In this document: positions 7,899-16,590 of the stretch, piece by piece
Layout: every line of letters begins with the position of its first letter
Position numbering within the stretch: position 1 is the first letter of the stretch
Assembly: GCF_900169145.1 (NCBI RefSeq)
Contig: NZ_FXZD01000002.1
Location: 186,001 to 250,000 of the forward strand
Direction of reading: 5' to 3'
DNA length: 64,000 nucleotides
Source of the DNA: Brevibacterium antiquum CNRZ 918
Lineage (GTDB): Bacteria > Actinomycetota > Actinomycetes > Actinomycetales > Brevibacteriaceae
Notes under the pieces: generated by a model
What the model was told of the DNA's origin: nothing
Seen by the model: only the letters and a program-made list of their open reading frames with translations
Database searches by the model: none
Made by a program: the position numbers and the translations under genes

Positions 7899-10316
7899 AT
7901 GCACAGGCCAGCCACGGACCAGACTGACGAGCTCCACCAGTTCGAGACGTCACTCCAGGTCAGCCCGCCGGACGCGAATGACAGGCCACTGCGAGCCTCG
8001 GCTTCGGGCGAGGACACGGTCCTCGATGAGATCGCGCAGCGAGTTCTGTGGCTGGCCACCTCGATCATCGACCGGGCCAACCGGGGTCGGGCCAACAGCG
8101 ATGGGGTCAAGGTCGGTGGGCACCAGTCTTCCTCGGCCTCGATGACGGGCATCATGACCGCACTGTGGTTTTCGCAGATGCGCTCGATCGACCGTGTCTC
8201 GGTCAAGCCCCACGCCTCACCGGTGCTGCATGCGATCAACTACCTCCTCGGCGATCTCGACGTGGGTCATCTCGACACACTGCGCTCTCACGGCGGTCTG
8301 CAGCCCTACCCCTCGCGGACGAAGGACCCGGACACCGTCGACTTCTCGACCGGATCCGTGGGCATCGGGGCCACCGCGCCGATCTGGGCGGCGCTGTCCC
8401 ACCGCTATGCCTCGGACCGGTTCCCCGATACTCCGATCGCTGGCCGCTTCTACTCCCTGCTGGGGGACGCGGAGATGGACGAGGGTGCGGTGTGGGAGGC
8501 CATCATCGACCCCGAGGTGCGTTCCCTCGGGGAACTCGTGTGGATCGTCGACCTCAACCGCCAGTCCCTTGACCGCGTCATCCCGGACGTGCAGGTCAGG
8601 CGCCTGCAGGGCATGTTCGACGCCGCCGGCTGGCAGGTGCTGACCTGCCCCTGGGGGCGCAGGCTCGAAGCCGTGTTCGCCGCCCCGGGCGGGCAGGCGC
8701 TCAAGGACCGCCTCGTGTCGATGCCCAATCCCGAGTACCAGCGACTCCTGCGCGCCCACCCCACCGAGGTCCACGAGCGACTGCTCGCCGGCTTGGGTGA
8801 GACCGATGCCGCGGCGCTGCGGCGCGTGATCGATGGCTTCGACGCCGATTCCCTCGCGTCCCTCATCCGCGACCTCGGCGGGCACGATCTGGGCCAGCTC
8901 GTCGACACCTTCGAGCACATCGACGATGGTCGACCCTCCGTGATCTTCGCCTACACGATCAAGGGGAAGGGTTTGGCCACGGAGGGTCACCCGGGCAACC
9001 ATGCCGCACAGCTCACCGAAGCCCAGATGCGTGAGCTCGCGGCGGCCTCGGGCATGGAGCTCGACGATCCTTGGAAGACGTTCGCGTCCGACTCAGCGGC
9101 CGGCCGCCTGTGCACCGAGACCGCCGATCGCCTGCGTCGGGTGGACCACAAAACGCACACCGTCGCCGAGGTGCCGGTCGAGTTGGGTTTCACTCCGAAG
9201 TCGATCATCTCCACGCAGGCGGCCCTGGGCCGGTTCCTCTCCGATCTCAAGCACGTCGCTCCCGAGGTGGCCCACCGGGTCGTGACCGTGAGTCCGGACG
9301 TCGCGACGTCGACCAACCTCGGCGGGTGGATCAACAAAACAGGAATCTGGTCCCCGGCCGGCCGCGAGGACTGGTTCTCCGACGATCGGGAGCGGGTCCT
9401 CAAGTGGGAGGAAGGATCGGGTGGGCAGCACATCGAGATGGGCATCGCCGAGATCAACCTCGTGTCCTTGGCCGGTGAGCTGGGATTGACCGGGTCCCGG
9501 TGGGGTCAGCCGCTGCTGCCGATCGCCACGATCTACGATCCGTTCATCAACCGGGCGCTCGAGCCGTGGACCTTCAGCCTCTATGCCGGTGGGCGGTCGA
9601 TCATGGTCGGCACACCCTCGGGCGTCAGTCTGGCGCCGGAGGGCGGGGCACACCAGTCCTTCAACACTCCCTCGGTCACCTTGGAGATCCCGGGACTGAC
9701 GAGCTGGGAGCCTGCGTTCGCCCAGGACCTCGAGTGGACACTGCTTGAAGCGCTGCGGGAGATGGCCGATCCTGACGGAGACTCAGCCTACTTCCGGCTC
9801 ACGACACGACCGGTGAGCCAGGACCTGGCCGCTGTGCCCAGTGATTCCCTGCTGCGTCAGCGCAGACGGGAACAGGTCATCGCCGGCGGCTACCGTCTCA
9901 GTGCACACCCGGCCAGCCAGGACCAGGTGACGCTGGTAGGTGCCGGGGCGATCATGACCGAAGTGATCGAGGCCGCCTCCAGGCTCGAATCGCTGGGGGT
10001 GCGGGCGGGCATCGTGTGCCTGAGCTCGCCGTCGAAGATCTTCCGCGCCGTCCAAGAGCGCTCCCGCGTGAACTCGACGTCGCGTTCGGCGATCGCCGAT
10101 GAGCTCTTTCCGAGCGCTCACCCGGCCCCGCTCGTGACCGTCCTTGACGGTCATCCGCACACTCTGGCGTTCCTCGCCGGTGTGCGCGGGGACCGCACCC
10201 GTAACCTCGGTGTGACCGAATTCGGTCAGGCCTCCTCGGTGAGTGAGGCATACGAGATCCACGGGATCGATGCGGGCTCGATCGCATCGAGCGCGCTTGA
10301 TCTCGTGGGGCGGTGA
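7899..10316 (+). CDS. Homodimeric pyruvate dehydrogenase-type E1, probably 2-oxobutyrate-directed
   Basis: An 805-residue thiamine-diphosphate enzyme related to AceE and to MdeB, the Pseudomonas E1 homologue linked to 2-oxobutyrate from methionine breakdown. The N-terminal transketolase-like half carries the cofactor motif as GDAEMDEG (residues 189-196) with Asn220 in LNRQSLD. AceE has GDGEMDE and NLQ at these places, so the second Gly and the Leu are changed. The pyrimidine-binding half contains QHIEMGIAEIN and a WGQPLLPIATIYDPF block. It is about 80 residues shorter than E. coli AceE. Placement 48 bp after acdS makes conversion of 2-oxobutyrate to propionyl-CoA the likeliest role, but no dedicated E2 or E3 is adjacent. 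Confidence 0.82.
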   Translation: MHRPATDQTDELHQFETSLQVSPPDANDRPLRASASGEDTVLDEIAQRVLWLATSIIDRANRGRANSDGVKVGGHQSSSASMTGIMTALWFSQMRSIDRVSVKPHASPVLHAINYLLGDLDVGHLDTLRSHGGLQPYPSRTKDPDTVDFSTGSVGIGATAPIWAALSHRYASDRFPDTPIAGRFYSLLGDAEMDEGAVWEAIIDPEVRSLGELVWIVDLNRQSLDRVIPDVQVRRLQGMFDAAGWQVLTCPWGRRLEAVFAAPGGQALKDRLVSMPNPEYQRLLRAHPTEVHERLLAGLGETDAAALRRVIDGFDADSLASLIRDLGGHDLGQLVDTFEHIDDGRPSVIFAYTIKGKGLATEGHPGNHAAQLTEAQMRELAAASGMELDDPWKTFASDSAAGRLCTETADRLRRVDHKTHTVAEVPVELGFTPKSIISTQAALGRFLSDLKHVAPEVAHRVVTVSPDVATSTNLGGWINKTGIWSPAGREDWFSDDRERVLKWEEGSGGQHIEMGIAEINLVSLAGELGLTGSRWGQPLLPIATIYDPFINRALEPWTFSLYAGGRSIMVGTPSGVSLAPEGGAHQSFNTPSVTLEIPGLTSWEPAFAQDLEWTLLEALREMADPDGDSAYFRLTTRPVSQDLAAVPSDSLLRQRRREQVIAGGYRLSAHPASQDQVTLVGAGAIMTEVIEAASRLESLGVRAGIVCLSSPSKIFRAVQERSRVNSTSRSAIADELFPSAHPAPLVTVLDGHPHTLAFLAGVRGDRTRNLGVTEFGQASSVSEAYEIHGIDAGSIASSALDLVGR

Positions 10317-10663
10317 TTGCGGCTGCGTGGTGATTGAGGCTGGGCGGTGGCTGCGCGCGACTGGGGCCGAGCGGGCGGGCCCGCGTACGTGGCTGGGACG
10401 GACTAGCCGATTGCCGAAACCGTGACCTCATCGACTCAGCCATGCGGATTCGGTGGAAAGTGATGCGAAATTCGTATTGATCAGCCGGGGTCGCCGGGAG
10501 GTATTCGAGACTGATGATTCCCCCAGGTTTCGCCACTTGTTGCGCGCGTCACGTGTTGATAGCGTGAGACGTGAGCATACGCAATCCGTTGATTCCAACG
10601 GTGATCGGGTATGCAAACGCCTTACCGGCGCCATCGGGGCGCCACTAGTCAAAGGAGTCTGGA
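10317..10663. other. Intergenic region, no gene found
   Basis: 347 bp with no convincing reading frame. The first part is G-rich low-complexity sequence (repeats of GGTGATTG and GGCTGSG). A TTGATA at 10556-10561 could be a -35 element for the downstream dehydrogenase, though no good -10 lies at the right spacing. AAAGGAG near 10650 is the ribosome-binding site of the next gene. Confidence 0.5.
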
Positions 10664-12058
10664 ATGAGCAATGTAGGCAGTGCTGCAGGCGGCTACCGTG
10701 TCGAGAACCCGGCCACGGGCGAGGTCGTCGAGAAGTTCGACAACGCCACTGACGCGCAGATCGAGGAGACCCTCGACGCGGCTCGCAAGGGCTTCCTGAG
10801 CTGGCGCGAGAAGACGGTCGAGGACCGCGCCGCGATCGTGAACAAGGTCGCCGCAAAGTTCGGTGAGCGCAAGGAAGAACTCGCGAAGATCATCGCCGAA
10901 GAGATGGGCAAGCCCGTCGCCGAAGGCATCGAAGAGGCCGAGTTCTGTGAGGCCATCTTCAACTACTACGCCGACAACGGACCCAAGTTCGCGGCCGATG
11001 AGCCCATTGAGTCGATGTCCGGTGGCAAGGCGTTCATCCAGCGTCGTCCAGTCGGAGCGCTTCTGGGCATCATGCCCTGGAACTTCCCGTACTACCAGGT
11101 CGCACGCTTCGCTGCGCCCAACCTCGTGCTCGGCAACACGATCATCCTCAAGCATGCCGAGATCTGCCCCCGGTCATCGGCTGTGATTGCCGACATCATG
11201 AAGGACGCAGGCATCCCCGACGGCGTGTACAACAATGTCTACGCCACGCATGAGCAGATTGAGACCATCATCGCTGATGACCGGGTCGAAGGCGTATCGC
11301 TGACGGGCTCCGAGCGCGCCGGTTCAGCCGTGGCCGCCACCGCGGGCAAGAACCTGAAGAAGGCAGTCCTCGAACTCGGCGGCTCCGACCCCTACATCGT
11401 CCTCGACACGGACAACATGGAAGAGGCCGTCGACACCGCGTGGGGCACCCGCCTCTACAACACCGGCCAGGTCTGCAACGCGAACAAGCGCATGATCGTC
11501 ATGGACGACATCTACGAGGACTTCGTATCCGGACTGACCAAGCGCGCCCAGGACTGGACCAAGGGCACCCCCGCCGAGGCTGGTGACGGCAAGTACTCAC
11601 CGCTGTCCTCGCGCGGTGCCGCGGAGAACCTGCGCAAGCAGCTCGACCGTGCGGTCGAGCAGGGCGCGAACCTCGTCGGCGGCGAGCTCGCCACCGACGG
11701 CTCCGCCTACGTCTCGCCGGCCGTGCTGACCGGGATCACCTCGGACATGGACGCCTACCGTGAAGAACTCTTCGGGCCTGTGGCCACCGTCTATAAGGTG
11801 AGCAGCGACGACGAAGCGCTCAAGCTGGCCAATGACACGCGCTTCGGCCTCGGCGGTGCTGTGTTCTCGAAGGACGAAGAGCGTGCTGCGAAGCTCGCTC
11901 AGCGCCTCGACGTGGGCATGTCGAACGTCAACACCCCCGGTGGCGAGGGTGCGGAGATTCCATTCGGCGGAACCAAGCGTTCGGGCTTCGGCCGCGAGCT
12001 GGGTCCCTACGGCATGGATGAGTTCGTCAACAAGCGCATGTACTACGTCGCTGACTGA
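10664..12058 (+). CDS. NAD(P)-dependent succinate-semialdehyde-type aldehyde dehydrogenase
   Basis: A 464-residue aldehyde dehydrogenase of the SSADH/GabD-like group, oxidising an aldehyde to the acid with NAD(P)+. Catalytic Glu237 is in LELGGSDP and nucleophilic Cys271 in NTGQVCNANKRM. PWNFPYYQVAR and the C-terminal PFGGTKRSGFGRELG box are intact. A strong AAAGGAG precedes the ATG. It follows the 2-oxoacid E1 gene after 347 bp, so it is probably transcribed separately. Succinate semialdehyde is the most common substrate for close relatives. Other short aldehydes cannot be excluded. Confidence 0.85.
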   Translation: MSNVGSAAGGYRVENPATGEVVEKFDNATDAQIEETLDAARKGFLSWREKTVEDRAAIVNKVAAKFGERKEELAKIIAEEMGKPVAEGIEEAEFCEAIFNYYADNGPKFAADEPIESMSGGKAFIQRRPVGALLGIMPWNFPYYQVARFAAPNLVLGNTIILKHAEICPRSSAVIADIMKDAGIPDGVYNNVYATHEQIETIIADDRVEGVSLTGSERAGSAVAATAGKNLKKAVLELGGSDPYIVLDTDNMEEAVDTAWGTRLYNTGQVCNANKRMIVMDDIYEDFVSGLTKRAQDWTKGTPAEAGDGKYSPLSSRGAAENLRKQLDRAVEQGANLVGGELATDGSAYVSPAVLTGITSDMDAYREELFGPVATVYKVSSDDEALKLANDTRFGLGGAVFSKDEERAAKLAQRLDVGMSNVNTPGGEGAEIPFGGTKRSGFGRELGPYGMDEFVNKRMYYVAD

Positions 12059-12094
12059 CACTGCTTCGCTGACTGGGCAGGCCCAGCAGGGCGC

Positions 12095-12213
12095 CGAAAC
12101 GCGGGCGTCTAGCTGAGGCACTGCCGCCAGGTCTGAAGCGAGATCGAGACGCGGGCGTTGCGTCGAGAATGACGGGTAGAACCCGACCTCTCGACGCGAC
12201 GCCCGCGTTTCGC
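12095..12213. terminator. Bidirectional terminator with competing hairpin arms
   Basis: The arm at 12149-12168 (starts ACGCGGGCGT) pairs with 12189-12208 over 20 bp with one G-T. Its loop holds a second hairpin (CGGGT-AGA-ACCCG). A 15-bp copy CGAAACGCGGGCGTC at 12095-12109 is a perfect complement of 12199-12213, so two left arms compete for one right arm. It sits between the convergent dehydrogenase and DUF402 genes. No gene is seen in 12059-12369. Confidence 0.65.
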
Positions 12214-12369
12214 TGTCCTGTACACGGTCGATACCGGAATCATCATGGCAGTGAACGGAGTCGTGAGGCTCGCCGCCTCGTTCATCTGTCTGGAAGTGGG
12301 GCGAGTGTCACAGGGCGGTCGGGCAGCCTTGCCGGCAACTCTCGGTGAGGCCGAGGTGCGGGGCAGGGC

Positions 12370-13032
12370 CTAGCTCTCAAACGTCCACGGAGCATCGTGG
12401 GGGAGAGGAGGGGTGGCCCAATCGAGGTGCGGCTGAAATGACTCGTAACCAGCATCGAAGGGAAAGCGCCACGCGGTTACGTCATCAACGGCGTCTGCTG
12501 CGGCTTGGCGGATCTCCGCGACGTCACCGTCGGAGAAGAGCCCTGCTTCGTGCGCAAACTCGAGCTCGTCCTCGTCTTTGTACCGATACGAGCCATCGGC
12601 CCCGACCACGACATCGAGCACGAGGTCTGAGGTTTCGATGCCCAAATCGGTTCGGGCGTATGGCACCTCGATGTTGATGTAATAGGAGTCTCGAAGTCCT
12701 GAATCGGGCTCGAAGAACCATACCGAATACATGGTCTCGGGCTGGAATACAGCGAGAATACCGCCGCCTGCCCAGTCCCGGATGGCCTGAGCACGAGGAG
12801 CCGTGAAACGGTCGGACCCTTCAAGAGAGCGAATGGGGCTCCCATCTGCGATCACCTGATGGAGCATGCGAGAACCAGGTGCCAACCACACCGCCAGATG
12901 ACGGCGGTCGTCGGCGACGACCGTAACGGGCCGCTGGTCGAGGAGCCCCGGAAAGTCGGGATTCACATAAGTCCACATGAGCTGGTCGCCTGGCTGCCAT
13001 CGGGTCTCACAAGCACTGCTCATGCTCACCAT
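12370..13032 (-). CDS. DUF402 domain-containing protein
   Basis: A 220-residue cytosolic protein with a DUF402-like (FomD-type) barrel in its central part. The family pattern is the run of aromatic and acidic residues in MYSVWFFEPDSG, SYYINIEVPY and LDVVVGADGSYRYKDEDELE; the acidic cluster is the expected metal site. DUF402 relatives hydrolyse nucleoside-diphosphate-linked intermediates (FomD) or nucleoside phosphates, but the substrate here is unknown. ATGs at 13032 and 13023 are both possible. The gene is monocistronic and convergent with the aldehyde dehydrogenase gene. Confidence 0.72.
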   Translation of the reverse strand: MVSMSSACETRWQPGDQLMWTYVNPDFPGLLDQRPVTVVADDRRHLAVWLAPGSRMLHQVIADGSPIRSLEGSDRFTAPRAQAIRDWAGGGILAVFQPETMYSVWFFEPDSGLRDSYYINIEVPYARTDLGIETSDLVLDVVVGADGSYRYKDEDELEFAHEAGLFSDGDVAEIRQAAADAVDDVTAWRFPFDAGYESFQPHLDWATPPLPHDAPWTFES

Positions 13033-13520
13033 TGTCACCCGACTCAGGGTGTTCGGGGTGGGGGCGAGCACAAGCAGCACTGACCGATTTTCGGTCTGAA
13101 GCGAAGATAACGGATAGCCACGGTTGGCGGCGTGTCAAGATGTCGACATTGCTGAGTTGTTCCATATGGTTTCCGGCGGCAAGTGAGAGTGGTTAATTGG
13201 GATCGTTGACGCAGGTGAGAAGACTATGGTGAAATATCTTCCGAGATTTCGGATTAGTGTATCCGGTTAGGCGATCAGGTGTTTTCACGCCTGCCGACCC
13301 GGATCAATAATTGTATGATTACAGATTAGAAACTGAATCATTAAGGATCATCGGCGCCGATAATGGTCCATTTGCGGGTGGGGAGGTGTGCCTCCGGGCG
13401 GCCATCCGCCCTCATGCAACCGGCGCCTCCTATACTGGGGAAGCGGCCCAGACCGGGCCCGCAGTCCAACTGAGGACATACCCCGAACCCAGCCGGACCG
13501 CAAATGCTTGGAGGTTATAC
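13033..13520. other. Upstream region of the ligase/ketosynthase unit, no gene found
   Basis: 488 bp between divergent genes. The stretch 13090-13330 is clearly more AT-rich than its surroundings, as expected for a promoter region, and has a small inverted repeat CCGA-GATT-TCGG at 13241-13252. TATACT at 13431-13436 is a possible -10 without a good -35. In-frame sequence from 13311 could be read as an N-terminal extension of the ligase, but it resembles nothing in that family. GGAGG at 13510-13514 sets the ligase start at 13521. No carrier-protein gene was found here. Confidence 0.5.
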
Positions 13521-15149
13521 GTGCCGATCACTTCGACGATCCTCGACGTCGCCGGGAACCATCCCGAACAGCTCGCCCTTGTCGGCGCTGACGAGCGGTT
13601 GACGTACTCCGAGCTCGTCGAAGACTCTCGCCGGATGTTCGCCGTCGTCGACGAACTGCATCGGGCGCAGGCCGACCCGCCGACTCCCGCATCGGAGACC
13701 GACGGCATCCCCATCACCGCCATCAGCGTCACCTCGGCGTTTCACACCTCGCGAATCATCGCTGGACTCGCGGGTTTCCGCGCCGTATCCGCGACCATCG
13801 ATCCGCGCTGGCCACTGACACATCAGATCGGCGTCATCGCCACCACCGGAATCGGTGTGGTCATCAGTGACTCGCCCTCCCTCGCCGAGGCGCTCGCCGC
13901 CTCCTCCTGGACCGGCACAGTCATCAGCCTCGCCGACTTCCGGGCCCGCGAAGACGCCCGGGCCCACGAGAATGTCGCCTCTGGTGAGCCGTCTGCACCC
14001 CCGGCCCCCGCACCCCCGGCCCCCGCACCCACCGTCCGCGACGGGTGTGAGCCCTTCCTCATGCTCTTCTCCTCGGGCACGACGAGCAATCCGAAGGCCT
14101 TCATCAAGACGCGTCAGCAGTACCGGGAAAATGTCGCCGTCTCCGCAGCCCACCTCGAGCCGCGCACCGGCGTCGCGACACTGGCACCCGGTCCGGTCTC
14201 CTACAGCCTCACGCTCTACGCGGTCATCGAGAGTCTCGCGACCGGGGGCAGCGTGCATGTCGCCGATGAATTCGACCCGATCACAATGGGCGTGCGCATC
14301 AATGCCGAGAAGATCACCCGCGTCGTCGCCGTCCCCGCCCTCGTCCGCGCCCTCGCCGAGGCGGCCCGCCGTGATCCCGAACGTTTCACCGGTCTCGACC
14401 TCGTCGTCACCGGTGGAGCCAACCTGCCAGCGAGCATCCGCGACCGCCTCGGCGAGATCCTTCCGGGAACCCGTCTGATCAGCTATTACGGTGCCGCAGA
14501 GATCGGTTTCATCGGGGACAGTCGCGAGGGTGACGGCACCTGGATCACCATCTATCCGAGCATCGGCGCGCAGATCCGAAGCGAGCTCTCGCGCTCGGAG
14601 TCCGGGGGACGTGACCCCGGTGCCGAGGTTCCCGACGGAGAACTCGGCACGCTGTGGATCCGAGCCGCCGCCTGTTCGTATGGCTACGTCACGGGCACCA
14701 CCGACGCGGTGCTGCGCGGACCCGACGGCTGGGCCACGGTCGACGATCAGGGGCGGATCTTAAACGGCATGCTGCAGCTGGCCGGTCGGTCCGGAGACAT
14801 CGCGATCACCGGTGGTCACAAGGTCTCACTTCCGGAGGTCGAACGGGCGTATGAGACCTACGACAACCTCGGCGAGGTATGCGCGATCGCCCTCGACGAC
14901 CCGGCGTTGGGCAGCATCATCGTTGTGGTGATCGAAGCCAGCGCCGGTGCGGGCGCCGAGGGTTCTGGTGCCTCCGCCGAGGTGGCAGACAAGACCGCGC
15001 TGCTCAATCACGCACGCGCACGCCTGGCACCGCAGTTCGTTCCTCGCCGGATCTATCGGCTCGAGCGCCTGCCCAGGACGGTCGGCGGGAAGATTCGGCG
15101 CGCCGAAACCGTTGACCTCATCATGGACGGACAAGGACAGCGACTGTGA
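13521..15149 (+). CDS. AMP-dependent ligase (ANL superfamily adenylating enzyme)
   Basis: A 542-residue adenylating enzyme that would activate a carboxylic acid as acyl-AMP and pass it to CoA or a carrier thiol. Core motifs are complete: the P-loop FSSGTTSNPK (183-192), SYYGAAEIGFIG, the hinge block GRSGDIAITGGHKVSLPEVE and the C-terminal catalytic lysine Lys524 in GGKIRRAE. The GTG start is fixed by GGAGG. A Pro/Ala linker (APPAPAPPAPAP, around 14000-14030) lies just before the P-loop and is not a family feature. It overlaps the ketosynthase start (GTGA), so the two are translationally coupled. The substrate acid is unknown. Confidence 0.83.
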   Translation: MPITSTILDVAGNHPEQLALVGADERLTYSELVEDSRRMFAVVDELHRAQADPPTPASETDGIPITAISVTSAFHTSRIIAGLAGFRAVSATIDPRWPLTHQIGVIATTGIGVVISDSPSLAEALAASSWTGTVISLADFRAREDARAHENVASGEPSAPPAPAPPAPAPTVRDGCEPFLMLFSSGTTSNPKAFIKTRQQYRENVAVSAAHLEPRTGVATLAPGPVSYSLTLYAVIESLATGGSVHVADEFDPITMGVRINAEKITRVVAVPALVRALAEAARRDPERFTGLDLVVTGGANLPASIRDRLGEILPGTRLISYYGAAEIGFIGDSREGDGTWITIYPSIGAQIRSELSRSESGGRDPGAEVPDGELGTLWIRAAACSYGYVTGTTDAVLRGPDGWATVDDQGRILNGMLQLAGRSGDIAITGGHKVSLPEVERAYETYDNLGEVCAIALDDPALGSIIVVVIEASAGAGAEGSGASAEVADKTALLNHARARLAPQFVPRRIYRLERLPRTVGGKIRRAETVDLIMDGQGQRL

Positions 15150-16516
15150 GCGCAGAGGGCCGGAGCGCCCCGAGCACCGAGGGCGGCCGCGTCGTCATCA
15201 CCGGAATGGGTGCGATCACCCCCAGCGGCAATGACGTCGACTCGCTGTGGGACTCCGTGGTCACCGGCCGCAGCGCGATCAGTGTGCTCGAGGGTGAGCA
15301 GTTCGCGGACCTGGCAGTGCGCATCGGCGGCCAGGTCAGCGACTTCGACGCCGAGGCGATCCTGCCGCTAGCGCTCGCCCGCCGTCTCAGCCCTGTCCAG
15401 CATTGGGCCATCGCCGCCGCTGACCAGGCCCTGGCACAGGCCGGGATCACACGCGCGGGCGCAGGGGCAAAAACGGGCGCAGGGGCGAAGACGGGCGCAG
15501 GCGCGCAGACCGATGACGCTGATGCCGGCGACCTCCCGTGGGACCGATCCCGTGTCGCCGTCATCGCTGCCACCGGCTCCGGGCCGGTCGACGCCATGCA
15601 GAACGCGACTCGCTCACTGCTCGACGCGGGGCCCCGCACGGTGCCCCTGACACTGGCGATCCACGGCGCACCCGACTCGGCTGCGGCGCTGCTGAGCCAA
15701 CGATTCGACTTCCGCGGGCCAGGACAGGGCGTGTCGGCAACCTGCGCGTCCGGGGCGATCGGCCTCGGCGAGGGAATGCGGCGCATCCGTCACGGATACG
15801 CCGACGCGGTGCTCGTCGTCGGGATGGAGGACTGCCTCAACCCGGTCAATCTGGCCTCGAACGCGAACATGCGGGCGCTGGCCGCCGGCTTCGAAGACGA
15901 CCCCACATCTGCCAGCCGACCCTTCGACAGCGCCAGGTCCGGGTTCGTCATGAGCCAAGGCGCCGGCGCGATCCTGCTGGAATCCGAGGCCGGTGCCGCC
16001 GCCCGCGGCGCCACTGTGCTCGCTGAACTTGCAGGATTCGGCGCCGCCAGCGACGCCCACCACCCGACGAACCCGCACCCCGATGGCCGAGGTGCCGCCT
16101 CGGCGATGAGCGAGGCCCTGGCCGATGCCGGAATGGTCCCCGAGAGCATCGACCACATCAATGCCCACGCCACCGGCACCCCCGCCGGCGATGCTGCAGA
16201 ACTCAATGCCTTCGACGCCGCACTGGGCGCCACCGCCCACTCGATTCCAATCACGGCCACGAAGTCGTCCACGGGCCACCTGCTCGGTGCTTCGGGCGTC
16301 GTCGAAGCCATCATCGCCATCCGCACGATGGTGGAGCAGACGCTGCCCCCGACGCTCAACCTCGCGACCTGCGAATTCGGCGGATGGGACATCGTCGCTG
16401 ATCAGGCACGTTCCGTACCTCATTCTGAGAAGCCGATCGACACGGTCTTGTCGACCTCGTTCGGATTCGGCGGGCACAACGGTGCGATCATCCTGCGCCG
16501 GCCCCGCACCGACTGA
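15146..16516 (+). CDS. Beta-ketoacyl synthase (FabF/KAS II-like)
   Basis: A 456-residue condensing enzyme of the KAS I/II fold. The Cys-His-His triad is present: Cys200 in SATCASGAIG, His341 in NAHATGTPAGD and His378 in KSSTGHLLGASG, so it should catalyse decarboxylative condensation. An insertion of three GAGAKT-like repeats lies near residues 105-122. It overlaps the ligase gene and precedes an acyl-CoA dehydrogenase gene. It is not in a fab operon and no acyl-carrier protein, KR or AT gene is beside it, which favours a specialised role over housekeeping fatty-acid synthesis. Confidence 0.85.
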   Translation: MSAEGRSAPSTEGGRVVITGMGAITPSGNDVDSLWDSVVTGRSAISVLEGEQFADLAVRIGGQVSDFDAEAILPLALARRLSPVQHWAIAAADQALAQAGITRAGAGAKTGAGAKTGAGAQTDDADAGDLPWDRSRVAVIAATGSGPVDAMQNATRSLLDAGPRTVPLTLAIHGAPDSAAALLSQRFDFRGPGQGVSATCASGAIGLGEGMRRIRHGYADAVLVVGMEDCLNPVNLASNANMRALAAGFEDDPTSASRPFDSARSGFVMSQGAGAILLESEAGAAARGATVLAELAGFGAASDAHHPTNPHPDGRGAASAMSEALADAGMVPESIDHINAHATGTPAGDAAELNAFDAALGATAHSIPITATKSSTGHLLGASGVVEAIIAIRTMVEQTLPPTLNLATCEFGGWDIVADQARSVPHSEKPIDTVLSTSFGFGGHNGAIILRRPRTD

Positions 16517-16528
16517 CATTCTGATGTG

Positions 16529-16590
16529 GTGAGCAGCTGGCCCCGTGAGCAGCCAATCCCGTGAACAACTGATCCCGTGAACAAGGAGAC
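16529..16590. repeat. 16-bp tandem repeat carrying a ribosome-binding site
   Basis: Degenerate 16-bp units begin GTGAGCAGCTGGCCCC (16529), GTGAGCAGCCAATCCC (16545) and GTGAACAACTGATCCC (16561). A shortened fourth unit (16577-16590) contains AAGGAG, the ribosome-binding site of the following gene. The gap between the ketosynthase and dehydrogenase genes therefore consists almost wholly of repeat. Confidence 0.75.

Noticed and set aside
13311..13520. A 70-codon N-terminal extension of the ligase.
   Set aside because: No similarity to the family; the strong GGAGG site places the start at GTG 13521.
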